Assembly: GCA_017654935.2 (NCBI GenBank)
Contig: CM065700.1
Coordinates: forward strand, 49,632,491-49,696,490
Length of the DNA stretch: 64,000 bases
Origin: Phymorhynchus buccinoides
Lineage: Eukaryota > Mollusca > Gastropoda > Neogastropoda > Raphitomidae
Direction: 5' to 3'
In this document: piece by piece, positions 16,501 to 31,161 of the stretch
Layout of the letters: every line of letters starts with the position of its first letter
Position numbering within the stretch: position 1 is the stretch's first letter
Notes under the pieces: generated by a model
Seen by the model: the letters and a program-made list of their open reading frames with translations, nothing else
Database searches by the model: none
What the model was told of the DNA's origin: nothing
Translations under genes and position numbers: made by a program

Positions 16501-19500
16501 GATGTCATGTTTAGACATCATCATGTGTTTTATCCTTTCAGATGTCGTGTTTAGACATCATGTGTTTTATCCTTTCAGATGTCATGTTTAGACATCATGT
16601 GTTTTATCCTTTCAGATGTCATGTTTAGACATCATCATGTGTTTTATCCTTTCAGATGTCATGTTTAGATCATCATGTGTTTTATCCTTTCAGATGTCAT
16701 GTTTAGACATCATCATGTGTTTTATCCTTTCAGATGTCATGTTTAGACATCATCATGTGTTTTATCCTTTCAGATGTCATGTTTAGACATCATCATGTGT
16801 TCATGTTTAGACACATCATGTGTTTTATCCTTTCAGATGTCATGTTTATAGACATCATCATGTGTTTTATCCTTTCAGATGTCATGTTTAGACATCATCA
16901 TGTGTTTTATCCTTTCAGATGTCATGTTTAGACATCATCATGTGTTTTATCCTTTCAGATGTCATGTTTAGACATCATGTGTTGTATCCTTTCAGATGTC
17001 ATGTTTAGACATCATGTGTTTTATCCTTTCAGATGTCATGTTTAGACATCATCATGTGTTTTATCCTTTCAGATGTCATGTTTAGACACATCATGTGTTT
17101 TATCCTTTCAGATGTCATGTTTAGACATCATGTGTTTTATCCTTTCAGATGTCATGTTTAGACACATCATGTGTTTTATCCTTTCAGATGTCATGTTTAG
17201 ACATCATGTGTTTTATCCTTTCAGATGTCATGTTTATCACATGTGTTTTATGTTTCAGATGTCATGTTTATCCTTTTCAGATGTCATGTTTAGACACATC
17301 ATGTGTTTTATCCTTTAGACATGTTTCATCATGTGTTGTATCCTTTCAGATGTCATGTTTAGACATCATGTGTTTTATCCTTTCAGATGTCATGTTTAGA
17401 CATCATCATGTGACATGTGTTTTATCCTTTCAGATGTCATGTTTACACATCATGTGTTTTATCCTTTCAGATGTCATGTTTAGACATCATCATGTGTTTT
17501 ATCCTTTCAGATGTCATGTTTAGACATCATGTGTTGTATCCTTTCAGATGTCATGTTTAGACATCATGTGTTTTATCCTTTCAGATGTCATGTTTAGACA
17601 TCATCATGTGTTTTATCCTTTCAGATGTCATGTTTAGACATCATGTGTTTTATCCTTTCAGATGTCATGTTTACACATCATGTGTTTTATCCTTTCAGAT
17701 GTCATGTTTAGACATCATGTGTTTTATCCTTTCAGATCAGATGTCATGTTTAGACATCATCATGTGTTTAGACATCATCATGTGTTTTATCCTTTCAGAT
17801 GTCATGTTTAGACATCATGTGTTTTATCCTTTCAGATGTCATGTTTAGACACATCATGTGTTTTATCCTTTCAGATGTCATGTTTAGACATCATCATGTG
17901 TTTTATCCTTTCAGATGTCATGTTTACACATCATGTGTTTTATCCTTTCAGATGTCATGTTTAGATCATCATGTGTTTTATCCTTTCAGATGTCATGTTT
18001 ATGTGTTTTACATGTCATGTGTTGTTTTATCCTTTCAGATGTCATGTTTAGACATCATGTGTTTTATCCTTTCAGATGTCATGTTTAGATGTCACATCAT
18101 GTGTTTTATCCTTTCAGATGTCATGTTTAGACATCATCATGTGTTTTATCCTTTCAGATGTCATGTTTATACATCATGTGTTTTATCCTTTCAGATGTCA
18201 TGTTTAGACATCATCATGTGTTTTATCCTTTCAGATGTCATGTTTAGACATCATGTGTTGTATCCTTTCAGATGTCATGTTTATACATCATGTGTTTTAT
18301 CCTTTCAGATGTCATGTTTAGACATCATGTGTTTTATCCTTTCAGATGTCATGTTTAGACATCATGTGTTTTATCCTTTCAGATGTCATGTTTACACATC
18401 ATGTGTTTTATCCTTTCAGATGTCATGTTTAGACATCATCATGTGTTTTATCCTTTCAGATGTCATGTTTAGACATCATCATGTGTTTTATCCTTTCAGA
18501 TGTCATGTTTAGACATCATGTGTTTTATCCTTTCAGATGTCATGTTTAGACATCATCATGTGTTTTATCCTTTCAGATGTCATGTTTAGACATCATCATG
18601 TGTTTTATCCTTTCAGATGTCATGTTTAGACACATCATGTGTTTTATCCTTTCAGATGTCATGTTTAGACATCATCATGTGTTTTATCCTTTCAGATGTC
18701 ATGTTTAGACATCATCATGTGTTTTATCCTTTCAGATGTCATGTTTAGACATCATGTGTTTTATCCTTTCAGATGTCATGTTTAGACATCATGTGTTTTA
18801 TCCTTTCAGATGTCATGTTTACACATCATGTGTTTTATCCTTTCAGATGTCATGTTTAGACATCATCATGTGTTTTATCCTTTCAGATGTCATGTTTAGA
18901 CATCATCATGTGTTTTATCCTTTCAGATGTCATGTTTAGTCACATCATGTGTTTTATCCTTTCAGATGTCATGTTTAGACATCATCATGTGTTTTATCCT
19001 TTCAGATGTCATGTTTAGACATCATCATGTGTTTTATCCTTTCAGATCATCATGTGTTTTATCCTTTCAGATGTCATGTTTAGACATCATCATGTGTTTT
19101 ATCCTTTCAGATGTCATGTTTAGACACATCATGTGTTTTATCCTTTCAGATGTCATGTTTAGACATCATCATGTGTTTTATCCTTTCAGATGTCATGTTT
19201 AGACATCATGTGTTTTATCCTTTCAGATGTCATGTTTAGACATCATCATGTGTTTTATCCTTTCAGATGTCATGTTTAGACATCATCATGTGTTTTATCC
19301 TTTCAGATGTCATGTTTAGACATCATCATGTGTTTTATCCTTTCAGATGTCATGTTTAGACATCATCATGTGTTTTATCCTTTCAGATGTCATGTTTAGA
19401 CATCATCATGTGTTTTATCCTTTCAGATGTCATGTTTAGACATCATCATGTGTTTTATCCTTTCAGATGTCATGTTTAGACATCATGTGTTTTATCCTTT

Positions 19501-22302
19501 CAGATGTCATGTTTAGACATCATGTGTTTTATCCTTTCAGATGTCATGTTTAGACATCATCATGTGTTTTATCCTTTCAGATGTCGTGTTTAGACATCAT
19601 GTGTTTTATCCTTTCAGATGTCATGTTTAGACATCATGTGTTGTATCCTTTCAGATGTCATGTTTAGACATCATCATGTGTTTTATCCTTTCAGATGTCA
19701 TGTTTAGACATCATGTGTTGTATCCTTTCAGATGTCATGTTTAGACATCATGTGTTTTATCCTTTCAGATGTCATGTTTAGACATCATCATGTGTTTTAT
19801 CCTTTCAGATGTCATGTTTATGTGTTTTACATCATGTGTTTTATCCTTTTTCATGTTTAGACATCATATCCTTTCAGATGTCATGTTTAGACATCATGTG
19901 TTTTATCCTTTCAGATGTCATGTTTAGACATCATGTGTTTTATCCTTTCAGATGTCATGTTTAGACATCATGTGTTTTATCCTTTCAGATGTCATGTTTA
20001 GACATCATGTGTTTTATCCTTTCAGATGTCATGTTTAGACATCATGTGTTTTATCCTTTCAGATGTCATGTTTAGACATCATGTGTTTTATCCTTTCAGA
20101 TGTCATGTTTCATGTGTTTTATCCTTTCATCATCATGTGTTTTATCCTTTCAGATGTCATGTTTAGACATCATGTGTTTTATCCTTTCAGATATCGTGTT
20201 TAGACATCATCATGTGTTTTATCCTTTCAGATGTCATGTTTAGACATCATGTGTTTTATCCTTTCAGATGTCATGTTTAGACATCATGTGTTTTATCCTT
20301 TCAGATGTCATGTTTATGTCATGTTTATACATCACATCATGTGTTGTATCCTTTCAGATGTCATGTTTAGACATCATGTGTTGTATCCTTTCAGATGTCA
20401 TGTTTAGACATCATGTGTTGTATCCTTTCAGATGTCATGTTTAGACATCATCATGTGTTGTATCCTTTCAGATGTCATGTTTAGACATCATGTGTTTTAT
20501 CCTTTCAGATATCGTGTTTAGACATCATGTGTTTTATCCTTTCAGATGTCATGTTTAGACATCATGTGTTTTATCCTTTCAGATGTCATGTTTAGACATC
20601 ATGTGTTGTATCCTTTCAGATGTCATGTTTAGACATCATGTGTTGTATCCTTTCAGATGTCATGTTTAGACATCATCATGTGTTTTATCCTTTCAGATGT
20701 CATGTTTAGACATCATCATGTGTTTTATCCTTTCAGATGTCATGTTTAGACATCATCATGTGTTTTATCCTTTCAGATGTCATGTTTAGACATCATGTGT
20801 TTTATCCTTTCAGATATCGTGTTTAGACATCATCATGTGCCAGTGTTGTGCGTCCGATGGAACGACATTGTGCGATGTGAGTAATTAATGTTGTCTGTGT
20901 GTAGTTCACTGATTTATTGCATATGTGCTGTTCCCTAATTTCTAATTTCGCTTTTTGAAAATCCAATCCAAGCTTCATGTGGCAATGCTGTGTTCACATT
21001 GTTCCATGCTTCACTTTTTGTTCAGTTTCAAAATATCACTCTCTTATCACTTTTTGGAGAAACAGATGTAAATCCTTCTTTCACATTTTTATCCAATCAT
21101 TATTAATAATAATAATTAATAATGCTTATATAGCGCATAATCTTGCAAAGCAACTCAATGCGCTTTTCACTAAATTATTGCCTATGATACATTTTCGAAA
21201 ACAAACAAACTTTTGCTTTGGTTGCATAAACGCGCATATTTTATTTGATCTTTGAGAGTTAGAAAAGTGTGTCCTTTGTTCTATTTCTTCTTTATATTAT
21301 AAAAGAATTGGATAGTTTTTGAAGCTGTAGAATGTGTGTCACTTTAGTGTGCAATGAAAATATGAATAAAGTCTGGGGGGTTTTGTTTTATTATTTTAAG
21401 TTTTCATGTCAATTTTTTTTATACATGACACTATTTAAAATTAGTATCTATTAAACATGAATCGCATACTCCCATTTTACAATATTGTTGTCATCCATTA
21501 TCCATTCACATTTCACTCACATCACTGTTGTTCTATTCACTTGAACACTGTTGCCAGTTGTCTGCATGTAATGATGTTCATCTTTCATTTCTCTCATCAC
21601 GCTTTCTTCTTCCTCATTTCTCCCACATCACTGTTATTCTATTCACTTGAACACTGTTGCCAGTTGTCTGCTGGTAATGATGTTCACCTTCGTCTTTCAT
21701 TTCTCTCATCACGCTTTCTTCTTCCTCATTTCACTCACATCACTGTTATTCTATTCACTTGAACACTGTTGCCAGTTGTCTGCTGGTAATGATGTTCACC
21801 TTCGTCTTTCATTTCTCTCATCACGCTTTCTTCTTCCTCATTTCACTCACATCACTGTTATTCTATTCACTTGAACACTGTTGCCAGTTGTCTGCTGGTA
21901 ATGATGTTCACCTTCGTCTTTCATTTCTCTCATCACGCTTTCTTCTTCCTCATTTCTCTTTTTTTATCTTTCTGGCTCATCCACCCAAAATCAAGAGGAA
22001 CTACATGTAGATCACAAAAGTAGTGTTAAAAAATATCTAAATTCTGTCTTCTGCTGCTGACTGTGTTTTGACATGCGTGTTGATTGAAGGCTTTGTGTTT
22101 TGGTGACAGACGTTGCGAAGTTAATATTGTGCTGTTGTTTGTCTTATTAAGAAAACAATGCATGTGTTCAGCTGTCCTGTTTGGCTTTGGCTTCTTTTTG
22201 CTTTAAATAAATGTTCTTTTTTTGGTCTTGCCACATTTAGCTGTTTTAATTTCTACTTTTGGACTGACAGAAACGCACAAAACACACACACACTCACACA
22301 CA

Positions 22303-22369
<67 letters not shown>

Positions 22370-22479
22370 TCAAGACTCAAGAATACTTTATTGTCTCATA
22401 AACATGAGAAATTAGTTTGTGGCACAACATAAGCACATACATTAAGAACATAATAATTAGACATACCAACACATAAAGC

Positions 22480-22529
<50 letters not shown>

Positions 22530-25265
22530 GATAAAATCTCTCATCATTTTACAGTATAATTTTAGCATCAGGGTTTGGCTTTGCTTCATTTTTTTTAGAT
22601 AAGGACTTCATTCACCAGTTCTAAAATGTTCCTCTTCTTTTTTTTTGTAACTTCGTTTTTTCAAAATTCTTGATGGCGTTTAGCATTTGCTACTTTTGCT
22701 AGTTTTCTTTATTTCTATCTTTTGGTTTTAATCTTTTTGTACATTTGTATTGCTTTCAGTTTCACCATAATAGTTCTTTTTTTTTAAAATACATGCAGGT
22801 ATATGTCATGCACTCATAATTTTTGTGTGTATATGGACATATACATTTTAATATACATGCAAGGTTTTACACACACACACACGCATTCACACTCACACTC
22901 GCACAGGTTTGACCTAAACATTTGCCTTTTTCTGACCAACCTCTTGGGAGTGTTTTGATGGATTTGAAGGCTTGCTGAAACATTTAACAAAGCACAAGAA
23001 AGGGTTGATAACAGGCAGTTTGCCATTCCTAAAAAACCCATCTGACTTTTCCTTGTGTTTTAATAGCAGCAGGTTTGTTTATAGCCAACAGCTGGAGTAG
23101 AAATGAATGATTTATCCTTAGCCCTTTCACCACCAGTGTCGCATTTTAGCACCTCAATGGTTTAACACCCATGTCACTCAAAGGCATCAAATCAGGGCCT
23201 CTTATCCAAAGACCCTATTTTCTTCATTTTGGGAGGTATGGATAGCAGACCTGTTTACCCTCCCAGTTTTGCCGGAATTATCCCGGGAATTTGCAAAAAT
23301 TCTGGGTAAAATAATAAATTCCGTGTGAACGCTGAAAATCCCGGGATTTTGAAAAAACGTCTATTATTTGTTTCGTTTGTATGAAAAGACGCAAGGGTTG
23401 TAGTTTTGCGCCAAACATGTTGTCAGGCAAGTCAACCGTAGGTGGCAAGCGCCAGAAATCTTCGACAAACGACAGCAGTGATATGGTGAAACGGCCAAAA
23501 GTGAAGCAGAAGTTTTCTCAAAAGTATTTCAAAGTGCCAGAAATAACAAGTTCGCGTTTGGGAGACGAGCATGCACACTGCAAGTACTGCAACGTGGACT
23601 TCGAAATTTCGCATGGTGGCATAAGCGACATTGCGATGTGAATTCTGGTTTTTATTCTCAAATTCCGGGGTTTTCTGTGGCAAATTCCTTGTTCATTTAA
23701 GGGTAAACAGGTCTGGGATAGGCCTAATGTTATATGTCACAGAGGAATTTACAATATTGCAGACATTTTATTTTCTCTACCCAGTTACGTTGAATGGTAT
23801 TTTGTGGCTAAAAAATGACTGGCGGCGAAACGGTTAATCACTCTGTGTGTCGCCTTGGCTTATAATTAAGGCTATGTCAGACCAATTGACATAGGCTAGA
23901 ACACCAAGGCTACATCAAAATGCTGCTGTGCTATGCATAATTATGTGGGGATTATCTTTAGCCATGACAAGCTCCTAGCATAACATCTTCAGTCTCCAAA
24001 ATCCTGTGAAGCCTGACTGTGGCTGCCCACGTGGCGGGGTAGTCAAAAACGTTCACACACATAATGTTCTCATCCCTAGCTGATGCACTTGCACTTCGGG
24101 TTGGGATGATCCCTGGAGTCTTTCACCAGGGTTCGTCAACAACAACAATCTGTGTGTGAATTGCTAATTGTTGTCCAGTGACATTGTTGTTTGTTGTGTC
24201 TGTTCATGCTGACAATAACATCCTTATGTGAAAGTCATACAATCTTAATTGTTATGTTTTTACATTGTTGTTTGTTGTGTCTGTTCATGCTGACAATAAT
24301 ATCCTTATGTGAAGGTCATACAATCTTAATTGTTATGTTTTTACATTGTTGTTTGTTGTGTCTGTTCATGCTGACAATAATATCCTTATGTGAAGGTCAT
24401 ACAATCTTAATTGTTATGTTTTTGCATTGTTGTTTGTTGTGTCTGTTCATGCTGACAATAACATCCTTATGTGAAAGTCATACAATCTTAATTGTTATGT
24501 TTTTGCATTGTTGTTTGTTGTGTCTGTTCATGCTGACAATAACATCCTGATGTGAAGGTCATACAATCTTAATTGTTATGTTTTTGCATTGTTGTTTGTT
24601 GTGTCTGTTCATGCTGACAATAACATCCTGATGTGAAAGTCATACAATCTGAATTGTTATGTTTTTACATTGTTGTTTGTTGTGTCTGTTCATGCTGACA
24701 ATAATATCCTTATGTGAAGGTCATACAATCTTAATTGTTATGTTTTTGCATTGTTGTTTGTTGTGTCTGTTCATGCTGACAATAACATCCTTATGTGAAG
24801 GTCATACAATCTTAATTGTTATGTTTTTGCATTGTTGTTTGTTGTGTCTGTTCATGCTGACAATAACATCCTGATGTGAAGGTCATACAATCTTAATTGT
24901 TATGTTTTTACATTGTTGTTTGTTGTGTCTGTTCATGCTGACAATAACATCCTGATGTGAAAGTCATACAATCTGAATTGTTATGTTTTTACATTGTTGT
25001 TTGTTGTGTCTGTTCATGCTGACAATAACATCCTGATGTGAAGGTCATACAATCTGAATTGTTATGTTTTTACATTGTTGTTTGTTGTGTCTGTTCATGC
25101 TGACAATAACATCCTGATGTGAAGGTCATACAATCTGAATTGTTATGTTTTTACATTGTTGTTTGTTGTGTCTGTTCATGCTGACAATAACATCCTGATG
25201 TGAAGGTCATACAATCTGAATTGTTATGTTTTTGCATTCTTTCACTTTTCTCCTACCAATCCTTT

Positions 25266-25297
<32 letters not shown>

Positions 25298-28200
25298 CCC
25301 ACCAAAAGGGGACGGACTTCATTTTTTTTTTCTCTTGCTAAATTGTTGCGCATGTCGATATAATGCAGAGTTTTGTGTCCATGAATAAAGGCATGCATGC
25401 GTGCATATATGTACACACACATGCGCACATGTGCTGCTCACGCTTTAACCATATAATAATAGTTTAAAACTTCTTTTTTTTAATAGGTATATATGTCAAA
25501 CACTCATGACTTTGTAAGTATGTGGACATATACATGTCGATATTGCATGCAAGATTTCACACATCCACACACACACGCATGTTTCCGACAATGACTGCCA
25601 GATAGCAGAGGGGGCAGCTGCTAGTCAAGCGTGCTGGGCTACAATTTGTTTATAGCGGATAATCCTTGCCCAGGGTACATCCACACTCAGCCAAAGGGAT
25701 TTGAGGATGAGAGTTGGCGTTGGGGAAAGTCCTCAAAGGCCAACTGATCCCATTGGCTGCAGCACCAGAGCCGGTGCAAATACCGAGTGCAAAGAGAGTC
25801 ATAGTCTTCCACGAAAGACTAAGCTGTATCACCATATTCCAATACTGTAGAACATCGGATACATTACAGCTCTCATTTACTGTTGGCCCTTTCTACAAGC
25901 TAATGCCAACCAATGATAACAGTGATTTGAGTAAAAGGCCAACTGTATTCCAATCGTTATGTCCTTTTAGTAGTCCTCTTTGCTAGTCTGTGCCAGCTAG
26001 TTCAGCTTGTTTAGACACTGAGAGTTTTCTTGCTTCTTTCTGATAGTCTGGATCCAGTAGATTTGACAACTTTATTATCCAAATAATATTGTTATCATTT
26101 CTGCCAATACGTATTTGAACTTTGAACAGGCAAGGATGTCGTGGGTTCGGGTGGAGTTACATTAACCCCTTCACTGCCAGACAAACGTTAGAGAAACTAT
26201 CTTCTTTATTATTACAAATTGAAGAAGAGACCTGTTAGACTCAATCTGAACAAAATGGTCTGGAGATGTCTTTCCTGACTCATCTAAAGCAAAAACCATC
26301 ATTCCAGGGCTATGACATGACAAGTGATGACATCATCAGCGACATCACACCCCCGGTGGTAGTCACACGTGGCCAGGCAGTGAAGGGGTTAATCATTTTG
26401 TGACGCTGGCAAAGTGTAATTCCTGCGCGGAGCGAGATAAGTGGCAAACTGTGGACAGGCAGGGGTTAATCATTTTGTGACGCTGGCAAAGTGTCATTCC
26501 TGCGCGGAGCGAGATAAGTGGCAAACTGTGGCCAGGCAGGGGTTAATCATTTTGTGACGCTGGCAAAGTGTAATTCCTGTGCGGAGCGAGATAAGTGGCA
26601 AACTGTGGCCAGGCAGGGGTTAATCATTTTGTGACGCTGGCAAAGTGTAATTCCTGCGCGGAGCGAGATAAGTGGCAAACTGTGGACAGGCAGGGGTTAA
26701 TCATTTTGTGACGATGGCCAAGTGTCATTCCTGCGCGGAGCGAGATAAGTGGCAAACTGTGGACAGGCAGGGGTTAATCATTTTGTGACGCTGGCCAAGT
26801 GTCATTCCTGCGCGGAGCGAGATAAGTGGCAAACTGTGGACAGGCAGGGGTTAATCATTTTGTGACGCTGGCCAAGTGTCATTCCTGCGTGGAGCGAGAT
26901 AAGTGGCAAACTGTGGACAGGCAGGGGTTAATCATTTTGTGACGCTGGCCAAGTGTCATTCCTGCGCGGAGCGAGATAAGTGGCAAACTGTGGACAGGCA
27001 GGGGTTAATCATTTTGTGACGCTGGCCAAGTGTCATTCCTGCGCGGAGCGAGATAAGTGGCAAACTGTGGACAAGCCTGTGAAGGGGCCGGGCTATGGAT
27101 TGGTTTGACCGTGTGACGACTAATTCGACAAAACAGGTCCAATCGGATTCCCCCAAGGTGAAGCTCACCGAGGCTTTCACTTAATGTTTCGAGTTTCATT
27201 GGCTGCTGCTAGGTCATGTGACTCCAGGATTTGCATAGTGCTATCGCACATTCACACGTGCGTGCGTGTGACATCATCACAAATAAATCAACTGAGCAAG
27301 CACTCACTTATGTGCCAGAGCAGGTGCCTTACCAGTTTCACAAAAGGGTGGGGGTGGAGGTTCCCGGTTAGACATAGTGTTGATTGAGAGTCAGGTCCAA
27401 TGTTCCGTGCTATTCTCTAACTGTGCTTGTGCCTTTGTTCGATTGTCTGTGTTTGTGGCTGACTGTGGGTGTTGTCTGTTGTTTGTGGCTGACTGTGTGT
27501 GTTGTCTGTGTTGTGGCTGACTGTGCCTGTTGTCTGTGTTTGTGGTTGTTCCCCAGAAACTTATGACGGCCCACACGTGAAACTCACTGAAAGATTTTTA
27601 AGGGGTCAAATTTTTTTGGGTCTGAAACGCAATGTCATTTCGGCGGAAATTTGCCTTTCTGTGAACAATTCCCATGCCTGATGTTTCTAATATATCCTTT
27701 AGTATAAAAAATGTAAAGCGCTTAGAGCTTTGATGAATAGGCGCTATAAAAATGTTCTTAATAAATAAATAAATGCTCTGTATTTTTAGCCAGAAACTCA
27801 AACTGACTGTGCGTGTTGTCTGTGTTTGTGTTTGTTCCCCAGAAATGCTATGAGTATGGCAATCAAACACAGACTCCCCCCTAGCCTCTGATTCTCCTCC
27901 TCCTCCTCCTCCTCCCCCACCCAAAAGTAGATAATGGGATGTAAGTATGACGCTCTTATTTTCACTTTGCTCTTTGCTTGTCTCTGCTTGCCCCTTCAGA
28001 AGACTAGGGTGCATACCAATACATCCACACACTGATACCTTCAGAAGACTAGGGTGCATACCAATACATCCACACACTGATACCTTCAGAAGACTAGGGT
28101 GCATACCAATACATCCACACACTGATACCTTCAGAAGACTAGGATGCATACCAATACATCCACACACTGATACCTTCAGAAGACTAGGGTGCATACCAAT

Positions 28201-30621
28201 ACATCCACACACTGATACCTTCAGAAGACTAGGGTGCATACCAATACATCCACACACTGATACCTTCAGAAGACTAGGATGCATACCAATACATCCACAC
28301 ACTGATACCTTCAGAAGACTAGGATGCATACCAATACATCCACACACTGATACCTTCAGAAGACTAGGATGCATACCAATACATCCACACACTGATACCT
28401 TCAGAAGACTAGGATGCATACCAATACATCCACACACTGATACCTTCAGAAGACTAGGATGCATACCAATACATCCACACACTGATACCTTCAGAAGACT
28501 AGGATGCATACCAATACATCCACACACTGATACCTTCAGAAGACTAGGGTGCATACCAATACATCCACACACTGACGCTGAGTTACAGATCTCCATGGTA
28601 ACCATCAAACTCAGCATACATATGTGTTTCCAATCAGCCATTGAAGCTGGTAAAGTCAACCTGCAGACAAAGTGAAGTGGCCTTGTGAAATGATTGTACA
28701 TTGGATGATGTAATATTTATAGTAATCATTTCTCAGTTTGTCGAAAACCCCTCGCATTGTGCGAAAAGACAATGTTCAGATGCAGATTGATTAGACTAGC
28801 ATTTCTACAAGAATAGTATTGTGTAAAACAATTGCTGTTTTATTTTTTCCTCATTGGAGCTAGCTTTTCTACCCTTCAGAAGTGCACATGAGATAGTGTG
28901 GGATCCATGGGTGTAATAATAATAATAATAATTAATAACATTTATATGGCGCAGTATCCTGACAACAGCTCAAAGCGCCTTACAAATACAACGCATATAC
29001 AAAACACACATGAACATGATAATACAGGCACGTAATACTACTATTTAAATACACAATAGAACACCAGGACATACAGATCATATAAGATACATATAAATAT
29101 ACACATGCACAATGTGTAGCCCTCCATCAGATTGCACGCAGATCTAGTAGGGAGTGGATGTATTGGTACAATCCCCAAATGTAGCGCTCTTTCTTCTTGT
29201 GTACCTTTCTGCTTGAAGCTTTGCTTTAGGATGAATCTGCCTTTTGTGTATATCCTTCCTTTTGTGAGCAAAGGGTGGGGTGGGGCAGCTTGCTTGTAAC
29301 GTTTGGTGTGTGTGTGCTTTCAGTTTTCGCTAAGAAAATGAATATGGTGTGTGCAAGCAAGTACCGGTAGCTTGTTGCTTTTTTGATTTAGTTGTGGTTT
29401 GATAACTTTGCCGTGCGTGTGTGAACTAATGCTTGAATTTTATTAATTTGGTGATGACATTTTTTTCTTTTGTGTAGCGAAGTAAGTTTGATTAATTTAG
29501 ATAAAGAATGCAAGAAAAAAGTCCTCCTTTTGTTTTTTTCAATACGCAATACTTTTTTGTTTAGTATGTGTGGCTTGGCTTCATTTGTGTTTTCATTATC
29601 ATTGGTTTATCTTTGATTAGAAAAGATTGGCCGCCTTGACTTAAGGCTGTTTCAGACCAACTGACATAGGCTAGAACACCGAGGCTTCATCAAAATGTTG
29701 TTATGCTATGCATAGTTATGCGGGGATTGTCTTTTAGCCATGACAAGCTCCTAGCATAACATCATCAGTCTTTAAAATCCCCCGAAGACACTGCCCACAT
29801 GGCAGGGTAATCAAAAACGGTAACATACATAGTGTTCTCATCCCTAGCTGATGCATTTGTACCATAGTGTGCTTTGGCTGTTGGGATGATCCCTGGAGTC
29901 TTTAAGCCAGGGTATGACAACAACAACAAGGAAAAGACTGGTGATATTTTGTCAATAAATCTTTCTGTATCCGATTGATCCGATTGAATGAGGCTTTATG
30001 CCGAACATTCTCTGCCGCTGTCTCCAGACCTGAGATGCGAATGCCACCTACTTAAGATTATTGCCCTTGCCTGTCACGAACTAGTAATATATAGCCACAG
30101 AAAATTATCTGCTCCTGACTCGTCACCAGGGGGCATCGGCAGTTCGGGCCTAAGATTATCGCCCTTTCGTGTGGGCAAGGAGTAGTATAATGCCTGATTG
30201 ATTTGAATCTCTTTCAAAGTGTTTCTGTCACATTCTAACAACAAAAATAAAGGAACAGAAAAAAGGAAAAAAAGGGACGGGGGGGGGGGGGGGGGGGGGG
30301 GGGGGATTATGCTTTTTTTTCACTTGCCTTTTTGTTGTCTTTGTCTTTTTGCTGTTGTTGCTGTTGTTGTTGTTGTTTGTTTCACCCTGCACTTAACTTG
30401 TTGATCTGATATGTGCAATTGTTTTCATCTCAAAAGCTGCTGAAAATATGTTTGAAACATACGACCCAGTTTTGATATGGTATGTCAAAACATTCGTTAC
30501 CAAAATGCTGTCATTTTTGTGTGTGCTTATTTCTAAATGTGAAGTGGATGAAACGCCTCGGTTTCTTTGTATTTTAGTTTGTGTGTCCATCGATGCATGT
30601 CTGTAAACCTATCTGATTCTG

Positions 30622-30681
<60 letters not shown>

Positions 30682-30707
30682 CTCTCTCTCTCTCTCTCTC
30701 TCTCTCT

Positions 30708-30785
<78 letters not shown>

Positions 30786-30787
30786 CC

Positions 30788-30827
<40 letters not shown>

Positions 30828-31116
30828 AAAACCTAAAACTTGTATGTTACACATTCAACTGAAAACCATGCTCTTTATTTTTTATTAGTTTGTGGTGTCC
30901 CTGGAAATATTTTCATAACCACTTTAACTCACACTAACACTTTTCAGTTTGTATTTGTTTTTGTTACTTGCTGTGTAGAGGTTACGTCAAAGTGTGTGTA
31001 TTTTGTTTTTGTTAGCAGGCATGTATTTTGTTTGCTCTTTCAAAAATATTGCCAACCATTCCAACTAATATAAATGTTGTGTTTATTTGATTGTTTGGCT
31101 AGGATTGTGTGTTAGT

Positions 31117-31161
<45 letters not shown>

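Larger units (their letters stand above)
23118..23837. mobile_element. Outer TTA(A)-type MITE with inverted ends, hosting a second element
   Basis: The left end TTAGCCCTTTCACCACCAGT and the right end ACTGGCGGCGAAACGGTTAA are imperfect inverted repeats of about 18 bp. The 'CCCTTTCACC.CCAGT' ends resemble those of the element at 26166-26388. The 470 bp element at 23246-23715 sits inside. Confidence 0.55.

Noticed and set aside
15820..20813. CRISPR-like regular repeats (also the other arrays)
   Set aside because: Units are contiguous with no unique spacers, no cas genes are present, and the genome is eukaryotic with spliced genes. These are minisatellites.
24191..24874. Hydrophobic repeat ORF (MLCLFMLTI...) that looks like a multi-pass membrane protein
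   Set aside because: A by-product of the 81 bp unit. No start or splice context, and variable sites do not follow codon positions.
27598..28701. 367-codon minus-strand ORF
   Set aside because: Two thirds is the 45 bp repeat, and the rest crosses a CTCCTCC run and unique intron. The opposite strand is equally open, as expected of a stop-free 45 bp unit.
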